The notes: generated by a model not told the origin, from the sequence alone. DNA of 64,000 bases from JANQOZ01 sp045106555 (GCA_045106555.1 JBGCET010000004.1:62001-126000), one strand, 5' to 3'; numbered from the stretch's first letter, positions 43,809-52,690 are shown. Made by a program: numbers and translations.

Positions 43809-45727
43809 ACGGGTTTCTGCTCGCCACCAGGTACGCCTTCGCGGGCCTGACGTCTGGCCACCAGTCGCCCAATGGTAAGCACCGTAATAATTGGGCCCAC
43901 CGAGGCCAAAGCCAGTACGCCGAAACCGTCAATCACACCCGGAACGTTAGCCCCAATGCCAAGCCCCATGGCCAATACCAGCGGCACCGTAATTGGGCCG
44001 GTGGTCACACCCGCACTATCCCAGCCGAAATTCACAAATTCTTCGGAAGAAATCAAGGTCAATACCAGCAGCCCCATGTAGCAGGGCAGCAGCAACCAAG
44101 CCAAGGGAATGTTGTAGGCGATCTTGCAAACACCGGCCGCAATGCCCATACCAACGCCCACCGCCACCGACTGCATCAGCAACTTTTTCTTAAAGGCCCC
44201 AACCGTAATTTTTTCCACCGTATTGCCGAGCGCATTGAGCGCCGGTTCAGCCAAGGTGGCACCATAACCCAGGAAAAACCCGAACAAGGCGGCCAGCGCT
44301 TTACCCACGTTGTCAGATTCAAACAGTGGGCCTTCTGTGCCCTGCATGCCCCAGGGCGTAATAGCGGCAAACGTTCCGGGCACATTGGCGCCCAATTGCG
44401 TTCCCAGTGGTGTCAGGCCAAGGGAAATACCCAACACAAACAAACACATGCCCAGCACCGCAAAACCGACACCAATGGATATTTCATCAATCCGCTGAAT
44501 TTTTTCGCGCAGAATGATGCGTAAGGTGAGAAACAGAAACAGGCACAGCGGCACGATAGCGCGCAAGGAGTCCAGCAGCGCCTGAGAAAACCCCTGGAGC
44601 ACATTCTTACCTTGGTCCCACTGCGCGTCGCTCACCATTCGAGGTCGCTCTACGACCGGTCGAGACAACACCACCGTTGGGTTTTCCAATACAATCTCGC
44701 CGTCCCGTAGCCTCGGCGTTCCCCCTTCAAAACGAACATCCAGATTCTTCAGGGCGTTGCGATCTTCCACATATTGAGCAAACTCCTCATCGCTGATCAG
44801 CGCTCGGTCTTCGGAGGCGGCGTCAGAAGCGCCCGTATCCGAAATCACGGTTGCCACTACCGACTGGTGATTTTCTGCGCCCCAGTAGTCTTTTGCCTGG
44901 TAATGAAACAACCCCAACAACAGCACTGCCAAAATAGGAAAAAGGGAGGCTAAAGTGACGATACCGAAACCTGCATTGCTGGAATCCCCACTGCCTATCA
45001 TGCGGCAAACCCCAACACCCAGAGCCAGCACCAGAGGAACCGTGACTGGCCCGGTGGTCACTGCACCACAGTCCCAGGCTAGCGCCAGGATTGGCTGAGT
45101 GATGGGATTCAGGTTCATCAAGGCGGTCAGCGCACACAAAATAAGGACGCCAGGAATGATCAGAACTTTCAGAGACCACGCATAGAAAAACCGCAGCACC
45201 CCCAGCAGCACGGCCAACCCAACGCCAATACCTACGGAGGTTACTAGCTGGCCGGCAAAGTCGTTCAACAGGCTGTACAGCAGCGGCGCCTGCTGAGGTT
45301 GGACGCCTGAGCCCGCCGCTTTCAACACCGAAATGGCTGGCTCTGCAAACGTGGCGCCAAGTCCCAGCACAAACGCGAACCCTAATATGACGGGCAATGA
45401 CGAATTACGTGGCAATACCGCGCCGATAGTTTCTCCCAGCGGCATCAAACCCAGCCGCAGACCCTCCATAAAAAACATCAGGCCAACGGCGACGATCAAA
45501 ATGCCAACACCAATCATGCTGGCGTAGACAATGGGCAAACCCAGCACCAGTATCTGAAACACCATCAGATAAGCAACAATGAACCAAACGCTGCGCACCT
45601 GTTCCAGGAAATTCTCGGCGAAGTAGGGATACAGAATCCGCAGCGAATCGGTCCAGCCCAACCGTGTAGTCCTGCCGCCGGCATCTGCTGATGGCGGTGT
45701 AGCGACGGGTGGCGTTGGTGATGCCAT
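43805..45727 (-). CDS. DUF1538-family membrane protein with internal duplication
   Basis: The 640-residue protein has two homologous halves of about 220 residues, each with ~six helices. Corresponding pieces are LMPLGETIGAVLP / LTPLGTQLGANVP, FVLGLGATFAEPAI / FFLGYGATLAEPALN, and WDCGAVTTGPVTVPLVLALG / WDSAGVTTGPITVPLVLAMG. A hydrophilic insert (~residues 290-410) joins them. The conserved GATxAEPA and TTGPxTVP are likely transport or gate residues. Such pseudo-twofold repeats are common in transporters; substrate unknown. The overlapping triple-PII-like gene supports a regulated transporter. Confidence 0.82.
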   Translation of the reverse strand: MASPTPPVATPPSADAGGRTTRLGWTDSLRILYPYFAENFLEQVRSVWFIVAYLMVFQILVLGLPIVYASMIGVGILIVAVGLMFFMEGLRLGLMPLGETIGAVLPRNSSLPVILGFAFVLGLGATFAEPAISVLKAAGSGVQPQQAPLLYSLLNDFAGQLVTSVGIGVGLAVLLGVLRFFYAWSLKVLIIPGVLILCALTALMNLNPITQPILALAWDCGAVTTGPVTVPLVLALGVGVCRMIGSGDSSNAGFGIVTLASLFPILAVLLLGLFHYQAKDYWGAENHQSVVATVISDTGASDAASEDRALISDEEFAQYVEDRNALKNLDVRFEGGTPRLRDGEIVLENPTVVLSRPVVERPRMVSDAQWDQGKNVLQGFSQALLDSLRAIVPLCLFLFLTLRIILREKIQRIDEISIGVGFAVLGMCLFVLGISLGLTPLGTQLGANVPGTFAAITPWGMQGTEGPLFESDNVGKALAALFGFFLGYGATLAEPALNALGNTVEKITVGAFKKKLLMQSVAVGVGMGIAAGVCKIAYNIPLAWLLLPCYMGLLVLTLISSEEFVNFGWDSAGVTTGPITVPLVLAMGLGIGANVPGVIDGFGVLALASVGPIITVLTIGRLVARRQAREGVPGGEQKPV

Positions 45728-45940
45728 AGCAGCAGTAATCCCCTGTAGTGTGATACCAAACTGCTGCCCGACGGTAAATCCAGACGAACAACGTTTTCCC
45801 CTGCTTGGTTATGCCATAATCCGGGCAGTCGAGCAAAAGCGAATCCAGATCGCACGGACTCGTAGCCATGGGTATTACCGCTAATTGGCTGCCCAAACAG
45901 GCGCAGCCCCCCCAAACCTTTCATCAATCAAGGAGAAGTT

Positions 45941-46792
45941 ATGCTTCGGTCGGATATGCTGTTGGACCGTTGGATTGACCAGCTGACTTTTTCAGACGTG
46001 CGGCTCAAGGTGTTTCACCGGGCCAGCCTGCTGCTGGTAGCCGTTGGAATCGTCGGCGGTTGCGCGGTTGTTCAGCCGCCCGTGGAGCCGGCAGTGGCTC
46101 CAGATACGATGGTGATTTCCACCGGCAACCCGGTGGGACCACCGAGTTTTCCGAGTGACGAGGAGACTGCTCAGAGTTTGTGCGGCCAGCTGCTGGAGAG
46201 CATGGAGTTGGCGCAACCAATGTTGGGTAACCTTGAAAGCAACCTTCAACGCCATGCCGACCAAGTTAATGCGGCTGTGGAGAAACTGGAGCGGCCTGCC
46301 AAGGCACCAGATCCGCAATGCCCCAAGATCGAGCCCTCAGCGCTGGATACCAAAGAGGTCATTGGAAGTCTTGAGTGGATATTCATGCAACCACCCGGCA
46401 GCCATTTCAGAGCTCGCGTGGACAGTGGTGCGGAAACCTCGTCGTTAAGTGCGTCTAATATTATGGAATTTGAGCGTGACGGCGAAGACTGGGTCCGGTT
46501 CACCTTTCAACACGACAACCCCGATGAAGGCAGTGAAACCGAGACGATTGAGCTTGAGCTGCCCATTGTTCGCACCTTACTGATTCGTCAGGCTGGCGTG
46601 ACCAAAGCTGAACGGCGGGTGTCTGTGGAAATGACCGTAAGACTTGGTGAACAGCTGCAGACCACAGAATTCACCCTTGCCGACCGCAGCAAGATGACCT
46701 ATCCGGTTTTGCTGGGCCGAGCATTCCTGCTGGACCTGTATCTGGTTGACGTTGCCAGATCCTATGTCCATGGAAAATTCCAGTCACCATGA
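45941..46792 (+). CDS. RimB-type retropepsin-like ATP-dependent zinc protease (lipoprotein)
   Basis: A 283-residue protein whose C-terminal half (residues ~145-280) is the retropepsin-like domain of the RimB/ATP-dependent zinc protease family: EWIFMQPPGSHFRARVDSGAETSSLSA with the catalytic DSGAE. RRVSVEMTVRLGEQLQTTEFTLADRSKMTYPVLLGRAFL follows. LLLVAVGIVGGC near the N-terminus is a lipobox, so it is probably a periplasmic lipoprotein. AAGGAGAAGTT precedes the ATG. It overlaps the next gene by 4 nt and forms the first of a three-gene unit with UUP1-type and RimK-like genes. Confidence 0.85.
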   Translation: MLRSDMLLDRWIDQLTFSDVRLKVFHRASLLLVAVGIVGGCAVVQPPVEPAVAPDTMVISTGNPVGPPSFPSDEETAQSLCGQLLESMELAQPMLGNLESNLQRHADQVNAAVEKLERPAKAPDPQCPKIEPSALDTKEVIGSLEWIFMQPPGSHFRARVDSGAETSSLSASNIMEFERDGEDWVRFTFQHDNPDEGSETETIELELPIVRTLLIRQAGVTKAERRVSVEMTVRLGEQLQTTEFTLADRSKMTYPVLLGRAFLLDLYLVDVARSYVHGKFQSP

Positions 46793-48348
46793 GTGTTGCT
46801 TCTCGACGCAGTCGCTATCTATCGCTGTTCGCTCTGGTAAGTACGCTGGTAACCGTGGGATTGGGAATGTCCTTCTATCGGCACTATGTGGCCGAAGTGC
46901 CCTGGCTGCCAGGAGAAGAAAAACTCATTTGGTCCATTGAAGCGGCCGTCGACTTCCAGGGCAATGGTGGCCCAGCCAAAGTGACGTTGCTCCGACCTGT
47001 GAATCAGAAAGGATTCAGCGTCTTGGATGAGAGTGGGGCCTCGCCCGGCTATGGTCTGGCTTTCCTGGACGAGGACGACGCGCCCACCGCACAGTGGACG
47101 ACCCGCGAGGCCAGCGGTTCTCAACAGCTTTACTATCGTGCAGAAATTTTACAGCGCGATTCAAGCGTCGGTGATTATCCAGCACCAACAGCGCCGCCCC
47201 TAAAGTCCGTCTCCTGGGAAGAGCCTTACGCCACTGCAGTCAACGCCATTGGCGACCTGGCCTATCAACAGTCGGCTGATGCGTTTACGTTTGCCCGGCA
47301 ATTGATTGCTCAGTTTACCAGTGCAGATAAAGCCCAGGATATCCAGCTCCTGCTTAACAGTGTGGGTCAGGAAAACCTGCCGGACCTCCTGGCAGACATG
47401 CTGCAAAGTCGGGAAATCTCGGCGGCGGTAGTTTTTGGTCTTAGCCTGGAGGACGGGCGTCGACGCCAACGCCTCAGACCATTGTTACGGGTCTGGTCTG
47501 ACAATGAGAGCCAAGTGTTCAACCTTGAGAACGATAATGGGGGCGACAGTCAGCCGCTGCTGTTATGGCAACCAACCCGGGGCTTTTCACTGGAAGTCGT
47601 CGGTGGCTCAGGTTCGGACTTGAGCTTTTCCATGATTCGCTCCGAAGTGACCAACTACGGCCAACTGGCCAGCGCGCTGGGCGAAGCCAACGATTGGCTC
47701 GGCTTCTCTATCCACGCTTTGCCCATCGAAGAACAGGCCATGTTCAAGACCATTTTGCTATTGCCGGTAGGCGCGCTGGTGGTTTGCCTGCTCCGAATAC
47801 TGGTGGGCCTGCGCACCTCTGGAACCTTTATGCCGGTGCTGATTGCGTTGGCGTTCATTGAAACCAGTTTAATGACAGGACTGATTGGGTTCCTGCTGGT
47901 TGTAGCCGTGGGCCTGATGATTCGCAGCTACATGTCCCACTTGAACCTGTTACTGGTGGCGCGAATTTCCTCGGTGATCATCACGGTAATTGCCATTATC
48001 GCCTTGTTTGCTGTGTTCAGTTACGAGGTGGGGCTGACAGAGGGTTTGAAAATCACCTTCTTTCCCATGATCATTTTGTCCTGGACCGTTGAGCGCATGT
48101 CGATTTTGTGGGAAGAAGAGGGCTGGAAAGAGGTGGCTGTGCAGGGCTCAGGAAGTTTGCTAACCGCGGTCTGCGCCTACTTGGCCATGACCAGCCCCTG
48201 GATTCGTCACCTGAGCTTTAACTTCATTGGCTTGCAGCTGGTGATTCTGGCGCTGATTATTCTGCTCGGTAACTACAGTGGCTACCGATTACTTGAACTG
48301 CATCGATTCCGCGCTATGGCTGTCAACAACAACCACTCGGACCGCTGA
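46789..48348 (+). CDS. UUP1-type inactive transglutaminase/7TM membrane protein
   Basis: The 519-residue protein has one N-terminal helix (LFALVSTLVTVGLGMSFY) and a periplasmic domain of about 290 residues. The C-terminal cluster holds seven membrane helices (from FKTILLLPVGALVVCLLRILVGLRTSGTFMPVLIALAF to QLVILALIILLGNYSGYRLLEL). The GLRTSGTFMPVLIALAF and ERMSILWEEEGWKE pieces are hallmarks of the 7TM transglutaminase-inhibitor-like family. It is the membrane partner in the RimK-related triad: overlap of 4 nt with the protease gene and 1 nt gap to the ligase gene. Confidence 0.88.
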   Translation: MSVASRRSRYLSLFALVSTLVTVGLGMSFYRHYVAEVPWLPGEEKLIWSIEAAVDFQGNGGPAKVTLLRPVNQKGFSVLDESGASPGYGLAFLDEDDAPTAQWTTREASGSQQLYYRAEILQRDSSVGDYPAPTAPPLKSVSWEEPYATAVNAIGDLAYQQSADAFTFARQLIAQFTSADKAQDIQLLLNSVGQENLPDLLADMLQSREISAAVVFGLSLEDGRRRQRLRPLLRVWSDNESQVFNLENDNGGDSQPLLLWQPTRGFSLEVVGGSGSDLSFSMIRSEVTNYGQLASALGEANDWLGFSIHALPIEEQAMFKTILLLPVGALVVCLLRILVGLRTSGTFMPVLIALAFIETSLMTGLIGFLLVVAVGLMIRSYMSHLNLLLVARISSVIITVIAIIALFAVFSYEVGLTEGLKITFFPMIILSWTVERMSILWEEEGWKEVAVQGSGSLLTAVCAYLAMTSPWIRHLSFNFIGLQLVILALIILLGNYSGYRLLELHRFRAMAVNNNHSDR

Positions 48349-48349
48349 C

Positions 48350-49321
48350 ATGGGCGGTTTGTTCAGCAATCTGCTGGCCTCCCCTCGTGCGCTGCGCGAG
48401 CGTGGCATCGTGGGTATGAACAGTCGCAATATTGAGTTGATTGCCCGATTCAATTCCCGCCGTCTTTACCCACTGGTCGACAATAAGCTCAAGACCAAGC
48501 AACTGGCTGAGCAAAACGATATTCCGGTTCCCGGCCTGATTCATGCGATCGGCAGCCAATATGAAATCCGCGACCTGCCGAAAATTCTTGCCCGACAAGA
48601 TGGCTTTGCGATCAAACCCGCCAAGGGCAGTGGCGGCAAAGGCATATTGGTGATTACCGGCAGGCGACCTGGAGAATTTCTCAAGCCCAGCGGCGCTAGC
48701 CTTCGATTAAGAGACATCCGCCACCATGTGAACAATATCCTGTCAGGGCTTTTCAGCCTGGGTGGCAGCCCCGATGTCGCGGTCATCGAAGAGCTGATCA
48801 GGCCCGACCCTGTTTACGACGACCTGTCAGTAGAAGGCGTGCCCGACATCCGCATCATTGTTTATCGCGGCATACCTATTATGGCCATGATGCGTCTATC
48901 TACCCGGGAGTCTGATGGCAAAGCCAATCTGCATCAGGGCGCAGTTGGGGTGGGAATGTGCATAGGGACGGGGCGCTCAATTAACGCGGTACAGTTCACC
49001 CACTTGGTTACCCATCACCCAGACTCCGGCGCCGACTTACTACAAATTGCGATACCCGACTGGTCAAAGATGCTGGAACTGTCGGCTCGCTGTTTTGATG
49101 CCACCGGCTTGGGTTACCTGGGCGCCGATATTGTTTTGGACATTAACAAGGGCCCCCTGTTGCTGGAGCTCAATGCCCGACCAGGCTTAGCGATCCAGAT
49201 CGCCAACGGAGCGGGCCTGGCAAGCCGAGTTGCTGCCGTCGACGCGCTTCCTCCAGCAGCATTGTCAGAATCCCCCGCAAAAAGAGTCGCCAGAGCCCAA
49301 ACCTTGTTTTCTGCGCTTTAA
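48350..49321 (+). CDS. RimK-like alpha-L-glutamate ligase-like protein
   Basis: The ATG at 48350 (MGGLFSNLLASPRALRERGIVGMNSRNIELIARFNSR) gives 323 residues of ATP-grasp type. FNSRRLYPLVDNKLKTKQLAEQNDIPVPG leads into the grasp domain. FAIKPAKGSGGKGILVI is the ATP loop, VIEELIRPDPVYDD a metal/adenine region, and LGYLGADIVLDINKGPLLLELNARPGLAIQIAN the metal-binding strand. It belongs to the RimK-related ligase subgroup that occurs with UUP1 and RimB-like genes, as here. The triad is thought to make and process peptide tags; target unknown. Confidence 0.88.
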   Translation: MGGLFSNLLASPRALRERGIVGMNSRNIELIARFNSRRLYPLVDNKLKTKQLAEQNDIPVPGLIHAIGSQYEIRDLPKILARQDGFAIKPAKGSGGKGILVITGRRPGEFLKPSGASLRLRDIRHHVNNILSGLFSLGGSPDVAVIEELIRPDPVYDDLSVEGVPDIRIIVYRGIPIMAMMRLSTRESDGKANLHQGAVGVGMCIGTGRSINAVQFTHLVTHHPDSGADLLQIAIPDWSKMLELSARCFDATGLGYLGADIVLDINKGPLLLELNARPGLAIQIANGAGLASRVAAVDALPPAALSESPAKRVARAQTLFSAL

Positions 49322-49436
49322 GGATTGCACCCAGCGAACACTCGCCAGGGTCAAAGTGAATGTCCTGCCCTGCCCCGCCGGGTGGCGATGGAATGCGGGC
49401 ACGGTAAATTCCGAAATGACTGTACGAAATCGGGAC

Positions 49437-49482
49437 AAAAAAAAACCTGCGTCGAGAGATGGGGTGCTATCCCTCGCGCAGG
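49437..49482 (-). terminator. Orphan rho-independent terminator on the minus strand
   Basis: CGCAGG (49477-49482) pairs with CCTGCG (49446-49451), CTCG with CGAG (49473-49476/49453-49456), and ATC with GAT, around an 8-nt loop. On the minus strand it is followed directly by nine T residues (49445-49437). No protein gene on that strand precedes it. Confidence 0.8.
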
Positions 49483-49640
49483 CCGATAAGTTGGAAGCGC
49501 GGAGGAGGCAATCCCGGCGCTTCACAGGACAATTGGCACCGCCAACAGTCCAAAGAAATAACATCCTTGTTGCAGCGGCGAATCCATTCGCCCAGCTGGC
49601 ACCGCAGCGCCAGAGCACGCAGATTCACTGATTGTGAGGT
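49437..49640 (-). ncRNA. Candidate Csr/Rsm-type regulatory sRNA (5' end unknown)
   Basis: A strong intrinsic terminator shows that a minus-strand transcript ends near 49437, yet no convincing protein gene feeds it. Read on that strand, the upstream ~130 nt has stacked hairpins. GGCGAA-TGGA-TTCGCC (49592-49577) and AACA-AGGA-TGTT (49571-49560) both show GGA in a tetraloop, the motif bound by CsrA/RsmA. A TTGGC/GCCAA stem within 49553-49525 and AAGCGC/GCGCTT (about 49523-49496), whose loop contains GGGA, follow. Five GGA trinucleotides occur in about 150 nt. The 5' end is a guess because no clear promoter is seen. It may instead be the 3' end of an unannotated small mRNA. Confidence 0.42.
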
Positions 49641-49840
49641 CAGAAAATGTGACTCGGCTCACGTTGAGTCTGACACTGGCCGTGTGTTGACGTTTGTTGA
49701 CACAAACCACCGACAATGCTCGCTGTTTTGCACCGATTCCCAGACTCTTTAAGCGCTTTAATGCTGCGGCAAAGGTGACTTATGGTACTGGAGCCCGAGG
49801 TGCATCGGGAATAGATTCCGGTAATACTCAGGAGCGCCTC

Positions 49841-50494
49841 ATGAAAAACCCATTTCGATCGTTAACCGCTGGAGCAACACTTATCCTGCTAAGCGCTGCC
49901 TTCTGCCAGGTATTGGCCGCAGGCACGCCGGTTTTTGAAACCCCCGATCTACGCAATCTGCAGGAAGGCGCCCATGCCCTGAAGAAAGGCTCGGCAATTG
50001 ATGCCATCAGCAATTTCGAAGATTCAGCCCGCTACGGCAATAAAGCAGCTCAGAAAATGCTCGGCATGATCTATGTCAAAGGGTTGGGGGTCGACTTGGA
50101 TTGGCCACTGGGGTTTGCGTGGTTAAAACTGGCAGCCACCCATGGCGACCCGGAAGCCGTGTCAGCCAGGGATCAGGTATTGGCCCAGCTGAAGCCCGAC
50201 GAGGTACCCCTTGCCCGGGAAAGGTTTGAGGAAATCAATCTGGAATTTGGCGATCAAGCCGCCGTCGAACGTCGTGAAGCCTGGATTCGCAAAGAGAAAC
50301 GCAAGATAACGGGTTCACGTACCGGCAAATCTTCAGCAGTGCGAATTCAGGTCGCTGACGCCACTGGGTACACCTGGCAGGTGGCTGGAGCAAAGTACTT
50401 TGAGCTGCTCCAAGGCAGCTATGTTCTCGAATTTCGCCAACGGATGGGAGAAGTCACCTATGGCGAACTGGAAGTTATTGATGAAGATCCTTGA
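49841..50494 (+). CDS. Exported Sel1-repeat protein
   Basis: CAGGAG before ATG 49841 fixes the start (217 residues). A signal peptide (TLILLSAAFCQVLAA) is followed by Sel1-type helical repeats (GNKAAQKMLGMIYVKGLGVDLDWPLGFAWLKLAATHGDPEA). A C-terminal segment ends in a small beta-rich region (VRIQVADATGYTWQVAGAKYFELLQGSYVLEF). Sel1 repeats mediate protein contacts, often in envelope stress or signalling. No catalytic motif. Monocistronic by position. Confidence 0.78.
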   Translation: MKNPFRSLTAGATLILLSAAFCQVLAAGTPVFETPDLRNLQEGAHALKKGSAIDAISNFEDSARYGNKAAQKMLGMIYVKGLGVDLDWPLGFAWLKLAATHGDPEAVSARDQVLAQLKPDEVPLARERFEEINLEFGDQAAVERREAWIRKEKRKITGSRTGKSSAVRIQVADATGYTWQVAGAKYFELLQGSYVLEFRQRMGEVTYGELEVIDEDP

Positions 50495-50647
50495 GGGATC
50501 ACGTGCGCAAGCTCGAACTCTGAGCGGCAAATGCCAGCCAGATTCGGGGTGAATTTGCAACGAACCAGGTCAAACGCCGGAAAACGCGCTTCGTGGTAGC
50601 ATCCGCTCTCCTCCAACGATTACCTAACTGGACTGGAGTTATTCCAC

Positions 50648-51238
50648 ATGAAAATTTCGGGTCAAAAATTCACGATTGCGGCGCTGGCACTGGTTCTCAG
50701 CGCGTGCAGCCAATATGTAAAGCGAGACGAGTTCGATGCGGCAGTCGCCGATCTAAGAGCCTCTGATCAGGCAAATCAGGAAGAACTGGCCACACTGGGT
50801 GCGCGTTTCGGCGAACTCACCAATGATTTATCTGAACGCTTTGAAGATTACAACGCCCGCATCACCGAATTAGCGGGTCGCCTGCGTGTAGATATGACAG
50901 CCAATTTTGCCTACGACGATGCCACCTTGCGAGAGCAGGACAAAGAGGCCTTGGGCGCGTTTGCTGAGGTTATTCGACTGCACCATCCCAACGTCATGGT
51001 CACCGTCGAAGGTTTCACTGATCCCGCCGGTTCTGCTGAGTACAACCAGTGGTTGGGGATGGAAAGAGCAAAGGCCGCGCGGGCGTATCTGGTCAGCGAA
51101 GGTGGGCTGAGCGGTGACCGAGTTCGCGCAGTGAGTTACGGTGAGGACTCCAATCGCCAGGTAACCCCCGGTCAATGGGGCGATACCGGTTCCGCCAACC
51201 GTAGAGTGGCATTAGTGATAGATCACGTACCGGGCTGA
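50648..51238 (+). CDS. OmpA-domain outer-membrane lipoprotein
   Basis: The 196-residue product has a lipoprotein signal (FTIAALALVLSAC with LSAC lipobox). A short coiled coil follows (DEFDAAVADLRASDQANQEELATLGARFGELTNDLSERFEDYNARI). The OmpA/Pal peptidoglycan-binding domain is NFAYDDATLREQDKEALGAFAEVI ... VTVEGFTDPAGSAEYNQWLGMERAKAARAYLV ... GEDSNRQ ... ANRRVALVID. The Asp in GFTDPAG and the Arg in ANRRV are the diaminopimelate-binding residues. It ties the outer membrane to peptidoglycan. It is convergent with the second VWA gene. Confidence 0.92.
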   Translation: MKISGQKFTIAALALVLSACSQYVKRDEFDAAVADLRASDQANQEELATLGARFGELTNDLSERFEDYNARITELAGRLRVDMTANFAYDDATLREQDKEALGAFAEVIRLHHPNVMVTVEGFTDPAGSAEYNQWLGMERAKAARAYLVSEGGLSGDRVRAVSYGEDSNRQVTPGQWGDTGSANRRVALVIDHVPG

Positions 51239-51277
51239 AACCGTCACGAGTATCAGCAAACTGGTGACGAATAACTC

Positions 51278-51308
51278 AAAGGGGCCAGCAGGGTTTGCTG
51301 GCCCCTTT
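51278..51308. terminator. Bidirectional rho-independent terminator
   Basis: AAAGGGGCCAGCA (51278-51290) and TGCTGGCCCCTTT (51296-51308) form a 13-bp stem with a 5-nt loop between the convergent OmpA and VWA genes. TTTT follows on the plus strand; only AAA (three T on the minus strand) precedes the stem on the other side. Confidence 0.85.
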
Positions 51309-51313
51309 TCTAA

Positions 51314-52507
51314 TTACTTCCCGGCAGGCTTTTTCTCAAAGACGAAGCCTTTTTTCTCAGCCGCAGCCCGCAATCCTTTTGAAATCGCGTCATCCAGGCC
51401 GCTTGCCCCTGGAGTCGCAGGTTTTGCCTCACTGATGTAGCGCTGGCGTTCAACGCTAAGCTGGGCAATTTCCTTTTTCAGCGTGTCTCGCTCACTGCGC
51501 TTTTGTTCCACATAGTCCGAACGGTCCTCTTCGGACATCGCCTGCAGAGGTTCGGGTAGCTCCTCTTCGGGCACCGACTCCAGCGCAACACCGTCGGCCA
51601 CAGCATCCAATAAATCCCAGTTGCTGGCGCGATACAACGAACTGCCTTTCGCTGCGACCCGACTGGCTGCAGCAGGCGCGCTCATATCCGCCGCGTTGGC
51701 ATCCTGTTTCAACTGATTTTCCCGACCTCGCTTACCCTCTTTTCCATACGCCATATAAGTCTTGTTGAGCTTTTCATTCAGCGCCAGAAGTTCGTCGTCC
51801 ACGGGCGTTGCCACATTCGCCATCGCGGCAGCCTGCTGATCGATACTGGCGTACATTCCCTGGCTCAAACCGGCAACGGCAGCCCAGCCTGGGGCATCGC
51901 TGTCGGTAGGGCCACCGCAATAAATGGTGTTCACCACGATGTCGTGATCCAGCGCACGCCGCACGGCAGAATCAATGCTGATTTTAGGATCCTGACTGGC
52001 GCTCTCGTTGCCGGCAACAAACAACATGCGCAGCGCGTCGGGCCCGTGGCTCCAGTCAAGCTGGGCAACGGCGGTATCAATGGCTCGCGCGACGTATTCT
52101 TCGCCGCCGTTGGTCTGAAAGGAAAACAAGGTCTGATTCACCGCGTCCAAATCCCGGGTAAAACGCTGGTCGATGCGCACATATCCGGTTTCAGCGCCAT
52201 AGTTTGGACTTCCAAAACTGACCACGGCCACCCGAAGATCAGGCTGCGGCGACGCGCTGCCAAGGTCGTTAACGATGTCCCACAGACGCTGGCGGGCCGA
52301 ATTGATCAATCCGCCCATGGACCCACTGACATCCAGCGCAATCACCAAGTCCACGTGTCTGGACGCTTTTTCTTCGTCTAACACCGTTGCAACACTTGCC
52401 TGGGCCGGGGCACCCGCCAGCATCGCGGTTGTCACCAAAATACCCGTAGCCGTGCGCAGCGTGCTGATGAAATGTTTTGTGACAGATTTTCGGTAGGTAC
52501 TGATCAT
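51314..52507 (-). CDS. Secreted VWA-domain protein, paralogue 2
   Basis: A 397-residue protein with a signal peptide (TGILVTTAMLAGAPAQA) and a VWA domain whose MIDAS is VIALDVSGSMGGLINSA (canonical DxSGS). QTNGGEEYVARA and FVAGNESASQD follow in the domain. The C-terminal region contains LNKTYMAYGKEGKRGRENQL and ends in a coiled coil (YVEQKRSERDTLKKEIAQLSVERQRYISE). The layout, the LN..-YG segment and LPEPLQAMSEEDR parallel the protein at 37909-38958, so they share a VWA-plus-coil family. Role unknown. It is convergent with the OmpA lipoprotein gene and ends 6 nt after the terminator. Confidence 0.82.
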   Translation of the reverse strand: MISTYRKSVTKHFISTLRTATGILVTTAMLAGAPAQASVATVLDEEKASRHVDLVIALDVSGSMGGLINSARQRLWDIVNDLGSASPQPDLRVAVVSFGSPNYGAETGYVRIDQRFTRDLDAVNQTLFSFQTNGGEEYVARAIDTAVAQLDWSHGPDALRMLFVAGNESASQDPKISIDSAVRRALDHDIVVNTIYCGGPTDSDAPGWAAVAGLSQGMYASIDQQAAAMANVATPVDDELLALNEKLNKTYMAYGKEGKRGRENQLKQDANAADMSAPAAASRVAAKGSSLYRASNWDLLDAVADGVALESVPEEELPEPLQAMSEEDRSDYVEQKRSERDTLKKEIAQLSVERQRYISEAKPATPGASGLDDAISKGLRAAAEKKGFVFEKKPAGK

Positions 52508-52690
52508 CCTGGTTCTCCATTGAAGGTGTGAACACAGTCTGCCTGCGCCCTTGCAGCCATTGCAGACAGAGATCGGTAAACACTGGACGCTGAACTTTAC
52601 TTTCTGTTTACCTTCAGCTGGGCGTCCATGGAGCAGCAGCGCTCAATCCATGGAGAATAGGATCAGGTTCGATGGGCGGTCAGAACGTGA

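Larger units (their letters stand above)
49322..49840. other. 519-nt region without a protein gene; contains a candidate minus-strand small RNA
   Basis: Short frames on both strands lack recognizable domains and ribosome-binding sites. The notable structure is a strong terminator on the minus strand at 49437-49482, with hairpins on that strand from about 49592 down. The right part must hold the promoter of the Sel1 gene, but I find no convincing -10/-35 pair. Confidence 0.6.

Noticed and set aside
49265..49618. 117-codon minus-strand frame upstream of the orphan terminator
   Set aside because: It runs straight through the terminator hairpin into the ligase gene and has no domain; a small RNA explains the terminator better.
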